Part shown: piece by piece, positions 1-7,840 of the stretch | Numbering within the stretch: the stretch's first letter is position 1 | Layout: every line of letters starts with the position of its first letter | Source: Flavobacterium psychrophilum | GTDB taxonomy: Bacteria; Bacteroidota; Bacteroidia; Flavobacteriales; Flavobacteriaceae | Direction of reading: 5' to 3' | Length of the DNA: 8,080 nt | Assembly: GCA_945866505.1 (NCBI GenBank) | Contig: CAMBHH010000159.1 | Location: 1 to 8,080 of the forward strand | Translations under genes and position numbers: made by a program | Notes under the pieces: generated by a model | The model's input: the letters and a program-made list of their open reading frames with translations, nothing else | Databases searched by the model: none | What the model was told of the DNA's origin: nothing

Positions 1-702
1 AAAATTTGCTGCATCGAAAAACCTTTGGCACCAAGTTACAAAGAAAGTCTCGAAATTTACGAAGCCTTTAAAGCGAAGAATGTTCCTTTGTTCACCGCTT
101 ATTACAGACGAACTTTACCACGTTTCGAACAAATAAAAATTTGGCTTGACACTAATAAAATTGGAGAAGTGAGATCCATTCGATGGAATTTGACCAAATC
201 AACTTCTGAACAAGATTTGTCAGGAGAATACAATTGGCGCACCGATGCCAAAGTAGCTCCTGGAGGTTATTTTGATGATTTAGCGAGCCACGGTTTGGAT
301 TTATTCACTTTCCTTTTGGGAGACATTAAGGAAGTTTCAGGTTTTAGTTTGAACCAACAAGGATTGTATTCTGCCAAGGATGCCATAACGGCTTGTTGGC
401 TTCACAAATCTGGTTTCACAGGTAATGGCAATTGGAATTTTGGAAGCAACAAACGAGAAGATAGTGTGGAAATTGCCGGAAGTAAAGGTAAAATAAGTTT
501 TTCTATATTCGAGAACGACCCGATTATACTTTCTAATGAAGAAGGAGTTTCAGAACTTTTTATCGAGAATCCAGTAAACGTGCAATTGCATCATGTTGAA
601 CGAATTCGGCAAGAGCTGCTGGGCAATAGCGAACATCCTTCGAATGGTTTGACGGCTTCTCACACTAGCTGGGTTATGGACAAGATTCTAGGAAACCTGT
701 AG
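1..702 (+). CDS. Gfo/Idh/MocA-family oxidoreductase, 3' part (N-terminus outside window)
   Basis: The frame is open from base 1 to a TAG at 700-702, giving 233 visible residues. It begins just before an EKP motif (visible residues 6-8, followed by LA), which in this family ends the N-terminal Rossmann domain and supplies the conserved lysine. The glycine-rich nucleotide-binding loop, roughly the first 90 residues, therefore lies upstream of the window. The rest matches the C-terminal substrate/dimerisation domain: a YYRR segment, then GGYFDDLASHGLDLFTFLLG (visible residues 88-107), with the Asp and His (about D93 and H97) expected near the active site. The family carries out NAD(P)-dependent oxidation or reduction of sugars, inositols and related compounds in the cytoplasm. 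The substrate cannot be read from this fragment. The TTG at 25 is an internal Leu codon, not a start. The gene converges on thioredoxin and ends just before a hairpin terminator. Confidence 0.88.
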   Translation, partial: KICCIEKPLAPSYKESLEIYEAFKAKNVPLFTAYYRRTLPRFEQIKIWLDTNKIGEVRSIRWNLTKSTSEQDLSGEYNWRTDAKVAPGGYFDDLASHGLDLFTFLLGDIKEVSGFSLNQQGLYSAKDAITACWLHKSGFTGNGNWNFGSNKREDSVEIAGSKGKISFSIFENDPIILSNEEGVSELFIENPVNVQLHHVERIRQELLGNSEHPSNGLTASHTSWVMDKILGNL

Positions 703-707
703 GAATA

Positions 708-745
708 AAAAAACAGCATCAAAAATGTTTTTGATGCTGTTTTTT
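708..745. terminator. Bidirectional intrinsic terminator between convergent genes
   Basis: This is a perfect inverted repeat with arms at 708-725 and 728-745. The core CAGCATC (714-720) pairs with GATGCTG (733-739), flanked on both sides by A tracts and T tracts. Because each outer arm is a run of A on one side and T on the other, the hairpin is followed by a U tract whichever strand is transcribed. It starts 6 bases after the oxidoreductase stop and lies about 58 bases downstream of the thioredoxin stop on the other strand, so it can serve both genes. Confidence 0.9.
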
Positions 746-802
746 CTATTCTATTCTTGTCCAATAATCCGTATCGATTATTTAGAACTAGTCATTACGG
801 TT

Positions 803-1120
803 TTACAATAAAGCGTCTAAACTATCTGCATAAGTTTGCTTTGGTGCCACTCCTACTTGTTTTCCTACTACTTCTCCATTGTGAAAAACCAAAACCGTCG
901 GAATATTTCTAACACCGTATTTTGCAGCAAATTCTTGGTTTGCGTCAACATCAACTTTACCAACGACTACTTTGCCTTCATATTCTTCACCAAGTTGGTC
1001 AATGATTGGCCCAACCATTCTACATGGTCCACACCAAGCTGCCCAAAAATCTACCATTACTGGTTTTGTCGACTTTAAAACTACTTCTTCAAAAGTAGCG
1101 TCTGTTATTGCTAATGCCAT
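803..1120 (-). CDS. trxA: Thioredoxin
   Basis: This encodes a 105-residue cytoplasmic thioredoxin, the usual family length. It is a disulfide reductase that passes electrons from thioredoxin reductase to proteins such as ribonucleotide reductase. The redox motif WCGPC is at residues 29-33 after VDFWAA, the cis-proline is in NIPT (P74), and a KVDVD strand precedes it. No signal peptide is present. The start at 1120 (MALAITDATF) is chosen over an in-frame ATG at 1171. The longer form adds 17 residues unlike any thioredoxin N-terminus, and its start codon lies upstream of the likely -7 promoter element at 1155-1162, so it would not be on the transcript. The leader is A-rich without a Shine-Dalgarno sequence, as is normal in Bacteroidota. 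The gene lies 109 bases downstream of dnaE on the same strand. A paralogue with another name is possible, but the classical short thioredoxin fold is clear. Confidence 0.95.
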   Translation of the reverse strand: MALAITDATFEEVVLKSTKPVMVDFWAAWCGPCRMVGPIIDQLGEEYEGKVVVGKVDVDANQEFAAKYGVRNIPTVLVFHNGEVVGKQVGVAPKQTYADSLDALL

Positions 1121-1154
1121 ATTTATATTTTTAAAATTAATTACTTTTGTAGTG

Positions 1155-1183
1155 CAAAGATATAGAAACATTTGAGTTACGAA
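1155..1183 (-). promoter_or_regulatory. Probable Bacteroidota-type promoter of the thioredoxin gene
   Basis: On the minus strand, TATCTTTG (1162 to 1155) fits the Bacteroidota -7 consensus TAnnTTTG. A TTC at 1183-1181, 18 bases upstream, is one mismatch from the -33 TTG. The -7 box lies 34 bases upstream of the chosen ATG. The -33 match is weak, so the call rests on the -7 element and its position. Confidence 0.55.
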
Positions 1184-1191
1184 CTGTAACT
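1175..1191. repeat. Short inverted repeat over the thioredoxin -33 region
   Basis: AGTTAC (1175-1180) and GTAACT (1186-1191) form a perfect 6-base inverted repeat around a 5-base spacer. It covers the place where the -33 element of the thioredoxin promoter should lie. It is not followed by a T tract on either strand, so it is unlikely to be a terminator for dnaE. An operator is possible, but in such AT-rich DNA a 6-base arm can arise by chance. Confidence 0.3.
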
Positions 1192-1229
1192 TGTATTACA
1201 TTTAACTATTTTTAAATTGGTTTAATTTA

Positions 1230-4200
1230 TCAATTCAACTTAAAATCTACATCCAACTTCTCTAATTCCACCAACAATTCATTCGAAATCTTGATTTTTA
1301 ATTTCCGGCTTGGCATTGATATTCGAGTGATTACTTTAGTTTCTTTGACAGTTGTTAAGGGTTCGGCGATAGGTTCTTCCATATTCATTTCATCATCTCC
1401 AGAAAACTCTTCGGTAAAAACTGCTTCTTCGTCCGGACTTTCATCATCGAATAGCAGTGCATCTGCTTTTTCTTCTACCATTAGTATTTCGGGCAATTTT
1501 TCTACTGCTTTTATTTCATTTTCTAACTCAACAATATCAAATGTAACCGCATTATTTCCTTTATTTTCTTGGAAAACAGCATTCAATTTTGAAATAAAAG
1601 CTGCATTCAAATCTTTGATATCCAATAAAATACTGAGCTTTTTTGCATAATTTTCAAACACATCTTGCAACATTTTGAACTCAGAAAACTGAATCTTTGG
1701 ATCTCCTTTTTTTCCGGTCTCTTTATCTGGCCAGCCTTCTTTTACCAATATTTTGATATAGGTGAAACTATTTGGAATCAAATAATGGCGGTACTTCATA
1801 TACTCTTCACCAAATATTTTGAACTCATAACTTTCGTCATAACCTTCAAGATGAAATAGCGCCCAACCTTTTCCATTCTTGGCGATTCGGTGTTGCACAT
1901 TGCTAATTATTCCTCCAAAAGTTAAATTTTTATTCACAAACTGATTCAAATCTTTCAGCGATTCTAACTTCGAATTACAAAAATATTTCATCTCATATTT
2001 AAAATCGTCCAGCGGATGTCCCGAAATATAAATCCCTACAACTTCTTTTTCCTTGGCGAGTTTTTCCATTGTGCTCCAATCTTCGCACGGCGGCACAACG
2101 GGTTCGGCAATTTGAACATCGCTACTTTCGCCAAACAAACTGACCTGAGAAGAATTTTCGTTTTCCTGAAACTTGGCTCCATACCGAATGGCTTTTTCGT
2201 AGAACGTAATTCCATCACCATCATCGTGAAAATATTGCGCTCTGGTTACACCCGTAAACGAATCAAAACCGCCAGCCAAAGCCAGATTTTCCAATGCTTT
2301 TTTATTGGCGGCTCTCAAATCAATACGCTTTGTCAAATCAAAAATAGACTTATATTTCGCTGTTTTTCTGTTTTCGACAATAGTTTCAACTGCTGATATA
2401 CCAACTCCTTTTACGGCTCCAATCCCAAAACGAACGGCATAATCATCATTTACCGTAAATTTATAAAATGACTCGTTCACATCTGGACCCAAAACTTTTA
2501 ATCCCATTCGCTTGCACTCTTCCATAAAAAAGGTTACTTGCTTAATGTCGCTCATATTATTCGACAAAACTGCCGCCATATATTCGGCTGGATAATTCGC
2601 TTTCAAGTAAGCCGTTTGATACGCAATCCACGCATAACAAGTCGAATGCGATTTATTAAAAGCATATTCGGCAAAGGCTTTCCAATCGTTCCAAATTTTC
2701 TCTAATTTATCTTTAGCGTGTCCTTTCGCCATCGCTTGCGAGATAAATTTAGGCTCCATTTTAGCCAAAACATCAATCAATTTTTTTCCCATCGCTTTAC
2801 GCAAAACGTCGGCATCACCTTTGGAGAAATCTGCCAGTTTTTGGGATAAAAGCATTACCTGTTCTTGGTAAACGGTGATTCCGTAAGTGTCTTTGAGCAA
2901 TTCTTCGCAATCATCCAAATCGTATTCAATAGGTTCTTCGCCATTTTTTCGTTTAATAAAACTCGGGATATACGCAATTGGTCCTGGACGATACAGCGCA
3001 TTCATAGCAATCAAATCCGGGAAAACCGTAGGCTTCAATTCCTTCATGTATTTTTGCATTCCCGCACTTTCGTATTGGAAAATCCCCACTGTTTCGCCAC
3101 GTTGAAAAAGCTCATACGTTTTGGCATCATCAATCGGGAACTCGTCTGGATTCAGGTCGATTCCGCTTCTATACTTGACTAATTTCACGGTATCTTTAAT
3201 CAAAGTTAGGGTTTTCAAACCCAAAAAGTCCATTTTCAACAAACCGGCACTTTCTACCACCGAGTTATCAAATTGGGTCACAAACAAATCCGAATCTTTG
3301 GCGGTAGCGACAGGAACAAAATCGGTAATATCACTTGGCGTTATGATAACTCCACAAGCGTGAATGCCTGTGTTTCGGAGATTTCCTTCCAACACTTTGG
3401 CTTGCTGAATGGTTTCTCCTCCCAAATCGCCTTCGTTGGCCAAACCGATTAATTCCTTTATTTTTTCAAATTCTTCAGGACGAACCGCCTTTTTTATTAA
3501 ATCTTCTTTTTCGTTTAAAAAACGTGCTAAATTCCATTTAGACGGCATCATCCCCGGAATTAATTTGGCAATTTTATCCGCTTCGAACAAAGGTAAATCC
3601 AACACACGAGCGGTGTCACGAATCGCCGATTTGGTTGCCATTTTACCGTAAGTGATAATCTGCGCTACTTGTTTCTTACCGTATTTTCGAATGACATAAT
3701 CCATTACGCTGCTTCGGCCTTCGTCATCAAAATCGATATCAATATCGGGAAGTGAAACCCTATCCGGATTCAAGAATCTCTCGAAAAGCAGATTGTATAA
3801 AAGCGGATCGATATTGGTGATTTTCAAACAATAGGCCACCACCGAACCTGCCGCAGAACCCCGACCAGGCCCAACAGAAACACCCATTTTTCGGGCTTCG
3901 GCGATGAAATCTTGTACAATCAAAAAATAACCAGGATAACCTGAATTTTCGATAGTCAATAATTCGAAATCCAATCGTTCCTGAATTTCGGGAGTAATTT
4001 CCTTGTATCTCCGTTTCGCACCTTCAAAAGTAAGATGTTTCAAATAGGCATTTTCGCCTCGAACTCCACCATCAACAGCATCTTCAGGAACATTAAATTC
4101 AACAGGAATTTCAAACTTTGGAAGCAAAACTTCGCGTGCCAAATTGTAAATTTCGATTTTATCTACAATCTCAGCAATATTCGAAATCGCTTCCGGCAAA

Positions 4201-5810
4201 TTATTGAAAAGTTGTTTCATCTCCGCACCAGACTTGAAATAATATTCCTGATTGGGCAAACCATAACGATAACCACGTCCACGTCCTATTGGTGTAGATT
4301 GTTTTTCGCCATCACGAACACAAAGCAAAATATCGTGCGCGTTGGCATTATCCTTGTCAATGTAAAAAGTATTATTTGTGGCAACTATCTTCACTTGGTG
4401 TTTTCTTGCCAATGAAATTAAGGTTTCGTTTACTCGATTTTCGTCCTCCTGATTGTGACGCATCACTTCAATATAGAAATCTTCGCCAAATTCTTGTTTC
4501 CACCAAATCAAGGCGTCTTCGGCTTGATTCTCGCCCAAATTCAAAATCTTGCTAGGAATTTCTCCATAGAGATTTCCAGACAGAACAATGATGTCTTCTT
4601 TGTATTGTTGAATAATTTTTCGATCAATTCTGGGTAAATAATAAAACCCTTCTGTGTGCGCCAAGGAAGACATTTTGGCCAAATTATGATAGCCTTTTTT
4701 GGTCTTCGCCAATAGCACGATTTGATAGCCGTGGTCTTTTACTGATTTGTTTTTATGGTCTTCACAAACAAAAAATTCGCAACCCACTATAGGTTTCATT
4801 TGGACTTCTGTTGGTTCTTCACCTTTTTCGATGGCTTCCTTATTTTTGGCTTCAGCCGCTTTATTATGGTATAAAATATCCCGAACAAAGTGAAAAGCCC
4901 CCATTAAATTGTTGTGATCGGTCATTGCCACAGCTGGCATCTTTTGTTGTGAAGCCGCTTTGACCAAAGCTGCAACGCTAATGGTAGATTGCAATACCGA
5001 AAATTGAGTGTGATTGTGTAAATGCACAAAATCAGTATCGATTAAGCTTTTTTTATTATTCGAAAGTTCTTGTTTCGAAATGGTTTCCGTTTGTTTTCCG
5101 CCTAATTGCTGGCGAATTTTATCGGATGCCTCCTTTAAATTAATATGTCGTAAACCTATGAGCTGAATTTCTCTTGGATTTTTTAATTGAAAATCTTCGA
5201 AGTATTCTCGCTCTACATCTAGTTCCTGTTTGGTAAAAACTTCGGTACGAATCAATTCGAAAAAGCATCGCGTGGTTGCCTCGACATCGGCAGTGGCGTT
5301 GTGCGCTTCCGCAAAAGGTTTATTGAAAAGATATTGATGTAATTCGGTTAATGTTGGTAGCTTGAATTTTCCACCACGACCACCTGGCAATTTCAATAAT
5401 GAGGCGGTAACTTCGGTACAAGTATCCAGAATTGGCATCGAACTCATTGGACTTTCGACTCCCAATCTATAAAATTCGCAACCCATAATATTGACGTCAA
5501 AACCTAGATTTTGACCCACAATAAATTTGGTTTTCGATAAGGCGATATTGAATTTTTCTAAAACTTCTGTTAAAGAAACTCCTTCGGCTTCGACCAATTC
5601 GGTGGAAATGCCGTGAATTCTCTCGGCATCATACGGAATATTAAATCCCTCAGGTTTTACCAAAAAATCCTGATGTTCGATGACTTTCCCCATAGCATCG
5701 TGGAGCTGCCAAGCGATTTGAATACATCTTGGCCAGTTGTCCGTATCGGAAATGGGAGCCGTATATTTCTTGGGTAATCCTGTGGTTTCGGTATCGAAGA
5801 TTAAATACAT
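1230..5810 (-). CDS. dnaE: DNA polymerase III alpha subunit with N-terminal DnaQ-like proofreading exonuclease
   Basis: This is the replicative polymerase catalytic subunit, 1526 residues, against about 1160 in E. coli. Residues 1-190 are a DEDDh exonuclease: DTETTG (D6, E8), a second motif with D105, and HNATAD (H170, D175). After a linker comes the PHP domain, starting FVHLHNHTQF (261-270), with TDH (297-299) and E345. The polymerase core has PGRGS (648-652), the catalytic pair in PDIDIDF (D689, D691), the third aspartate in KMDFLG (D861), then NALYRPGP (937-944) and FNKSHS (1051-1056). A helix-hairpin-helix follows near 1128-1148, then QVSLF (1222-1226), a good clamp-binding pentapeptide, and an OB fold near 1296-1337. 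An acidic low-complexity linker (about 1444-1484) leads to a basic/hydrophobic C-terminal tail. The fused exonuclease suggests proofreading in cis, replacing or supplementing a separate epsilon. The frame is unbroken, and the start at MYLIFDTETTG is forced by the exonuclease motif at the extreme N-terminus. Confidence 0.97.
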   Translation of the reverse strand: MYLIFDTETTGLPKKYTAPISDTDNWPRCIQIAWQLHDAMGKVIEHQDFLVKPEGFNIPYDAERIHGISTELVEAEGVSLTEVLEKFNIALSKTKFIVGQNLGFDVNIMGCEFYRLGVESPMSSMPILDTCTEVTASLLKLPGGRGGKFKLPTLTELHQYLFNKPFAEAHNATADVEATTRCFFELIRTEVFTKQELDVEREYFEDFQLKNPREIQLIGLRHINLKEASDKIRQQLGGKQTETISKQELSNNKKSLIDTDFVHLHNHTQFSVLQSTISVAALVKAASQQKMPAVAMTDHNNLMGAFHFVRDILYHNKAAEAKNKEAIEKGEEPTEVQMKPIVGCEFFVCEDHKNKSVKDHGYQIVLLAKTKKGYHNLAKMSSLAHTEGFYYLPRIDRKIIQQYKEDIIVLSGNLYGEIPSKILNLGENQAEDALIWWKQEFGEDFYIEVMRHNQEDENRVNETLISLARKHQVKIVATNNTFYIDKDNANAHDILLCVRDGEKQSTPIGRGRGYRYGLPNQEYYFKSGAEMKQLFNNLPEAISNIAEIVDKIEIYNLAREVLLPKFEIPVEFNVPEDAVDGGVRGENAYLKHLTFEGAKRRYKEITPEIQERLDFELLTIENSGYPGYFLIVQDFIAEARKMGVSVGPGRGSAAGSVVAYCLKITNIDPLLYNLLFERFLNPDRVSLPDIDIDFDDEGRSSVMDYVIRKYGKKQVAQIITYGKMATKSAIRDTARVLDLPLFEADKIAKLIPGMMPSKWNLARFLNEKEDLIKKAVRPEEFEKIKELIGLANEGDLGGETIQQAKVLEGNLRNTGIHACGVIITPSDITDFVPVATAKDSDLFVTQFDNSVVESAGLLKMDFLGLKTLTLIKDTVKLVKYRSGIDLNPDEFPIDDAKTYELFQRGETVGIFQYESAGMQKYMKELKPTVFPDLIAMNALYRPGPIAYIPSFIKRKNGEEPIEYDLDDCEELLKDTYGITVYQEQVMLLSQKLADFSKGDADVLRKAMGKKLIDVLAKMEPKFISQAMAKGHAKDKLEKIWNDWKAFAEYAFNKSHSTCYAWIAYQTAYLKANYPAEYMAAVLSNNMSDIKQVTFFMEECKRMGLKVLGPDVNESFYKFTVNDDYAVRFGIGAVKGVGISAVETIVENRKTAKYKSIFDLTKRIDLRAANKKALENLALAGGFDSFTGVTRAQYFHDDGDGITFYEKAIRYGAKFQENENSSQVSLFGESSDVQIAEPVVPPCEDWSTMEKLAKEKEVVGIYISGHPLDDFKYEMKYFCNSKLESLKDLNQFVNKNLTFGGIISNVQHRIAKNGKGWALFHLEGYDESYEFKIFGEEYMKYRHYLIPNSFTYIKILVKEGWPDKETGKKGDPKIQFSEFKMLQDVFENYAKKLSILLDIKDLNAAFISKLNAVFQENKGNNAVTFDIVELENEIKAVEKLPEILMVEEKADALLFDDESPDEEAVFTEEFSGDDEMNMEEPIAEPLTTVKETKVITRISMPSRKLKIKISNELLVELEKLDVDFKLN

Positions 5811-5860
5811 AATTGAATTTTAGTGCTTTGTAATTGCCTGAAATTACATTTAGCAATTTT

Positions 5861-5868
5861 CAAATTTA
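5861..5868 (-). promoter_or_regulatory. Possible -7 promoter element for dnaE
   Basis: TAAATTTG on the minus strand (5868 to 5861) fits the Bacteroidota -7 consensus TAnnTTTG and lies 50 bases upstream of the dnaE ATG. I could not find a convincing -33 TTG at 17-23 bases further upstream. Short AT-rich motifs like this also occur by chance here. Confidence 0.35.
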
Positions 5869-6328
5869 GAATTTTTTAAACGAAAATATTTTGGAAGTTA
5901 TTAACAAAAAACTCTTAGAAAAAATCAAATAAATTAGTAATTCTATTTTTTTGGATGTCGTAGTATTTTTGCGAAAAAATTGGTCGCTTAGATTTTAAAA
6001 ACGCGTATTTTACTTCACATTATTGGAACTTAAAAAGCCCAAAAACAATTTTTTTAGATAGCTGAGCAAAAGCAATCAAAGCATTATCATTATTAATTTT
6101 TGTCAAAATTTTATATTTCCTTAAACTATTTATAACCGAAACAGCTATTTACATTAGAATTTTACTAAAATCATAAACTTAAAAATTACTTATTGGAACA
6201 AATCCAATAATGACGACATTAAAAATAAAGTCGCAATAAAATTAGGACAAATAATCCCAAACCATTAATCTCAAGTTGTCAAGTGTCGTAAAACCATTTT
6301 GGGTATCGTATATAAGTAAATAATAAAA
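5869..6328. other. Gene-free AT-rich part of the divergent dnaE-leuC spacer
   Basis: Translating the plus strand of the first part by eye gives only short, stop-riddled pieces with no family motif. No ORF of 60 codons or more occurs on either strand. I see no tRNA-like cloverleaf or rho-independent terminator. Notable items are a second TAnnTTTG match at 5964-5971 (TATTTTTG, with a TTC 20 bases upstream), a 10-base word TTATTGGAAC occurring at 6020-6029 and 6190-6199, and the palindrome at 6190-6210. The only ATG reading seen in the leuC-proximal half is a 9-codon frame at 6210-6239 with one leucine codon, so it does not look like a leucine attenuator leader. The stretch may be plain regulatory spacer, a decayed gene, or may hold a small RNA. 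Confidence 0.5.
6190..6210. repeat. Perfect 8-base inverted repeat in the dnaE-leuC spacer
   Basis: TTATTGGA (6190-6197) and TCCAATAA (6203-6210) are exact reverse complements separated by ACAAA. No T tract follows on the plus strand, so it is not a standard terminator. It lies about 120 bases upstream of the likely leuC -33 element. It could be a regulator-binding palindrome or a small hairpin in a longer transcript. Confidence 0.45.
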
Positions 6329-6358
6329 TTGGCAACATTATTTCATTTATTAAATTTG
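6329..6358 (+). promoter_or_regulatory. Bacteroidota-type promoter of leuC
   Basis: TTG at 6329-6331 and TAAATTTG at 6351-6358 are separated by 19 bases, matching the Bacteroidota arrangement of a -33 TTG and a -7 TAnnTTTG. Transcription would start a few bases after 6358, giving a leader of roughly 40-45 bases. That leader shows no Shine-Dalgarno and ends in an A-rich run before the ATG. It is the best promoter match I found in the window. Confidence 0.65.
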
Positions 6359-6407
6359 CTTCCATTGTTATAAAAAACAGAAACACATTTAATAAAAATA
6401 GTTAAAA

Positions 6408-7802
6408 ATGAGTACTACATTATTCGACAAAGTATGGGATTCGCACGTGGTGCGTCAAATTGAAGATGGACCAGACGTGTTTTTTATTGACCGTCATTTC
6501 ATTCACGAAGTGACCAGTCCTGTTGCTTTTTTAGGTTTAAAAGAAAGAGGCATTTCGGTTTTATATCCTGAACGCACTTTCGCCACTGCCGATCACAACA
6601 CACCAACCATAAACCAACATTTGCCTGTTGAAGACGCATTATCTGCCAATCAATTAAAGGCTTTGGAAGATAATGCCAACGAATATGGAATTTCGCATTG
6701 GGGATTAGGGCACCAAAAAAACGGAATTGTACACGTCGTAGGACCTGAAAACGGAATTACTTTACCTGGAGTTACTATTGTTTGCGGAGATTCTCATACT
6801 TCAACACACGGAGCTTTTGGCGCTATTGCTTTCGGAATTGGAACTTCTGAGGTGGAAATGGTGCTTTCTACTCAATGTATTATGCAGCCCAAACCTAAAA
6901 AAATGCGCATTAATGTAAATGGAACTTTGTCTAAAGGAGTTGGACCAAAAGATGTAGCACTTTACATTATCTCAAAATTAACCACTTCTGGCGGGACAGG
7001 ATACTTTGCTGAATATGCTGGAAACGTTTTTGAGGAAATGACTATGGAAGGACGAATGACAGTTTGCAATCTTTCTATAGAAATGGGTGCAAGAGGCGGT
7101 ATGATTGCACCAGATCAAAAAACTTTCGATTACTTAGAAGGAAGACTACACGCCCCGAAAGGAGAATCTTGGACAAAAGCAGTTGAATATTGGAAAACTT
7201 TAAAAACCGATACTGATGCTAAATTCGATTTCGAATTAAACATTAATGCTGAGGACATTGAACCGATGATCACTTATGGTACGAATCCTGGAATGGGAAT
7301 TGGTATCTCACAAAATATTCCTAACGCCAATCAAGTAGAAGGCGGCGAGGAAACATACAAAAAATCTTTAGCTTATATGGGCTTTCAAGAAGATGATGTA
7401 ATGATTGGAAAAACAATTGACTACGTATTCTTGGGAAGTTGCACCAATGGTCGTATCGAAGATTTTAGAGCTTTTACAGAAATTGTAAAAGGACGAAAAA
7501 AAGCAGACAATGTTACGGCTTGGTTAGTCCCAGGTTCTCACGTTGTTGAAGCACAAATCAAAGAAGAAGGACTATTAGATATTCTTACCGAATCTGGTTT
7601 TGTATTGCGTCAACCTGGTTGTTCCGCTTGTTTAGCAATGAACGACGATAAAGTTCCTGCCGGGAAATATGCGGTAAGTACCTCGAATAGAAACTTCGAA
7701 GGTCGTCAAGGTCCAGGTTCAAGAACTATGTTGGCTAGTCCAATTATGGCTGCAGCAGCAGCAGTTACAGGGAAATTGACCGATCCTAGAGATTTATTTT
7801 AA
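6408..7802 (+). CDS. leuC: 3-isopropylmalate dehydratase, large subunit
   Basis: This is the large [4Fe-4S] subunit of isopropylmalate isomerase, which converts 2-isopropylmalate to 3-isopropylmalate through dehydration and rehydration in leucine biosynthesis. It is an aconitase-superfamily enzyme acting in the cytoplasm with LeuD. At 464 residues it is almost the same length as E. coli LeuC. Family motifs are in order: HEVTSPVAF (33-41), TADHNTPT (60-67), [20 protein letters not shown] (126-145) and TSEVE (146-150). The three cluster-binding cysteines are C345 in GSCTNGR and C405 and C408 in GCSAC, followed by [13 protein letters not shown] (426-438). The start [15 protein letters not shown] fits the family N-terminus. 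It is the first plus-strand gene after a promoter at 6329-6358 and is followed by leuD after an unusually long 132-base gap. All key residues are intact. Confidence 0.98.
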   Translation: MSTTLFDKVWDSHVVRQIEDGPDVFFIDRHFIHEVTSPVAFLGLKERGISVLYPERTFATADHNTPTINQHLPVEDALSANQLKALEDNANEYGISHWGLGHQKNGIVHVVGPENGITLPGVTIVCGDSHTSTHGAFGAIAFGIGTSEVEMVLSTQCIMQPKPKKMRINVNGTLSKGVGPKDVALYIISKLTTSGGTGYFAEYAGNVFEEMTMEGRMTVCNLSIEMGARGGMIAPDQKTFDYLEGRLHAPKGESWTKAVEYWKTLKTDTDAKFDFELNINAEDIEPMITYGTNPGMGIGISQNIPNANQVEGGEETYKKSLAYMGFQEDDVMIGKTIDYVFLGSCTNGRIEDFRAFTEIVKGRKKADNVTAWLVPGSHVVEAQIKEEGLLDILTESGFVLRQPGCSACLAMNDDKVPAGKYAVSTSNRNFEGRQGPGSRTMLASPIMAAAAAVTGKLTDPRDLF

Positions 7803-7810
7803 TTGAATAT

Positions 7811-7840
7811 CAATTTCAATAGCAATAACAATTTCAATAG
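7811..7840 (+). repeat. 12-base direct repeat after leuC
   Basis: CAATTTCAATAG occurs exactly at 7811-7822 and 7829-7840, with the copies offset by 18 bases. The surrounding sequence is made of similar CAAT-rich words. It lies just after the leuC stop and has no coding or hairpin explanation that I can see. Confidence 0.75.

Noticed and set aside
25..27. TTG as a start codon for the first gene
   Set aside because: The frame continues upstream to base 1 and encodes the conserved EKP motif, so this is an internal leucine of a gene cut by the window edge.
836..1175. Plus-strand frames at 836-1078 and 972-1175 opposite thioredoxin
   Set aside because: They are antisense to a clear thioredoxin gene and show no recognisable motif or start context.
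1212..1225. TTAAA/TTTAA inverted repeat as a dnaE terminator
   Set aside because: The stem is five A-T pairs only and no U tract follows on the minus strand.
2036..2224. Minus-strand frame of 62 codons inside dnaE
   Set aside because: It lies in a different frame within the dnaE C-terminal region, with no motif or separate leader.
1291..4637. Several plus-strand frames of 60-126 codons inside the dnaE region (for example 1291-1650, 2016-2396, 4035-4415)
   Set aside because: All lie antisense to an intact, motif-rich dnaE. Their translations show biased composition with no domain signature, as expected of shadow frames.
5650..5856. Minus-strand frame of 68 codons overlapping the dnaE start
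   Set aside because: It overlaps the exonuclease-coding part of dnaE in another frame and has no family features.
5970..5987. GCGA/TCGC inverted repeat as a hairpin
   Set aside because: It has only four paired bases around a nine-base loop and no T tract, so it is not distinguishable from chance.
6210..6239. Nine-codon frame upstream of leuC as a leucine attenuator leader
   Set aside because: It contains a single leucine codon, lies upstream of the likely leuC promoter and has no following terminator hairpin.
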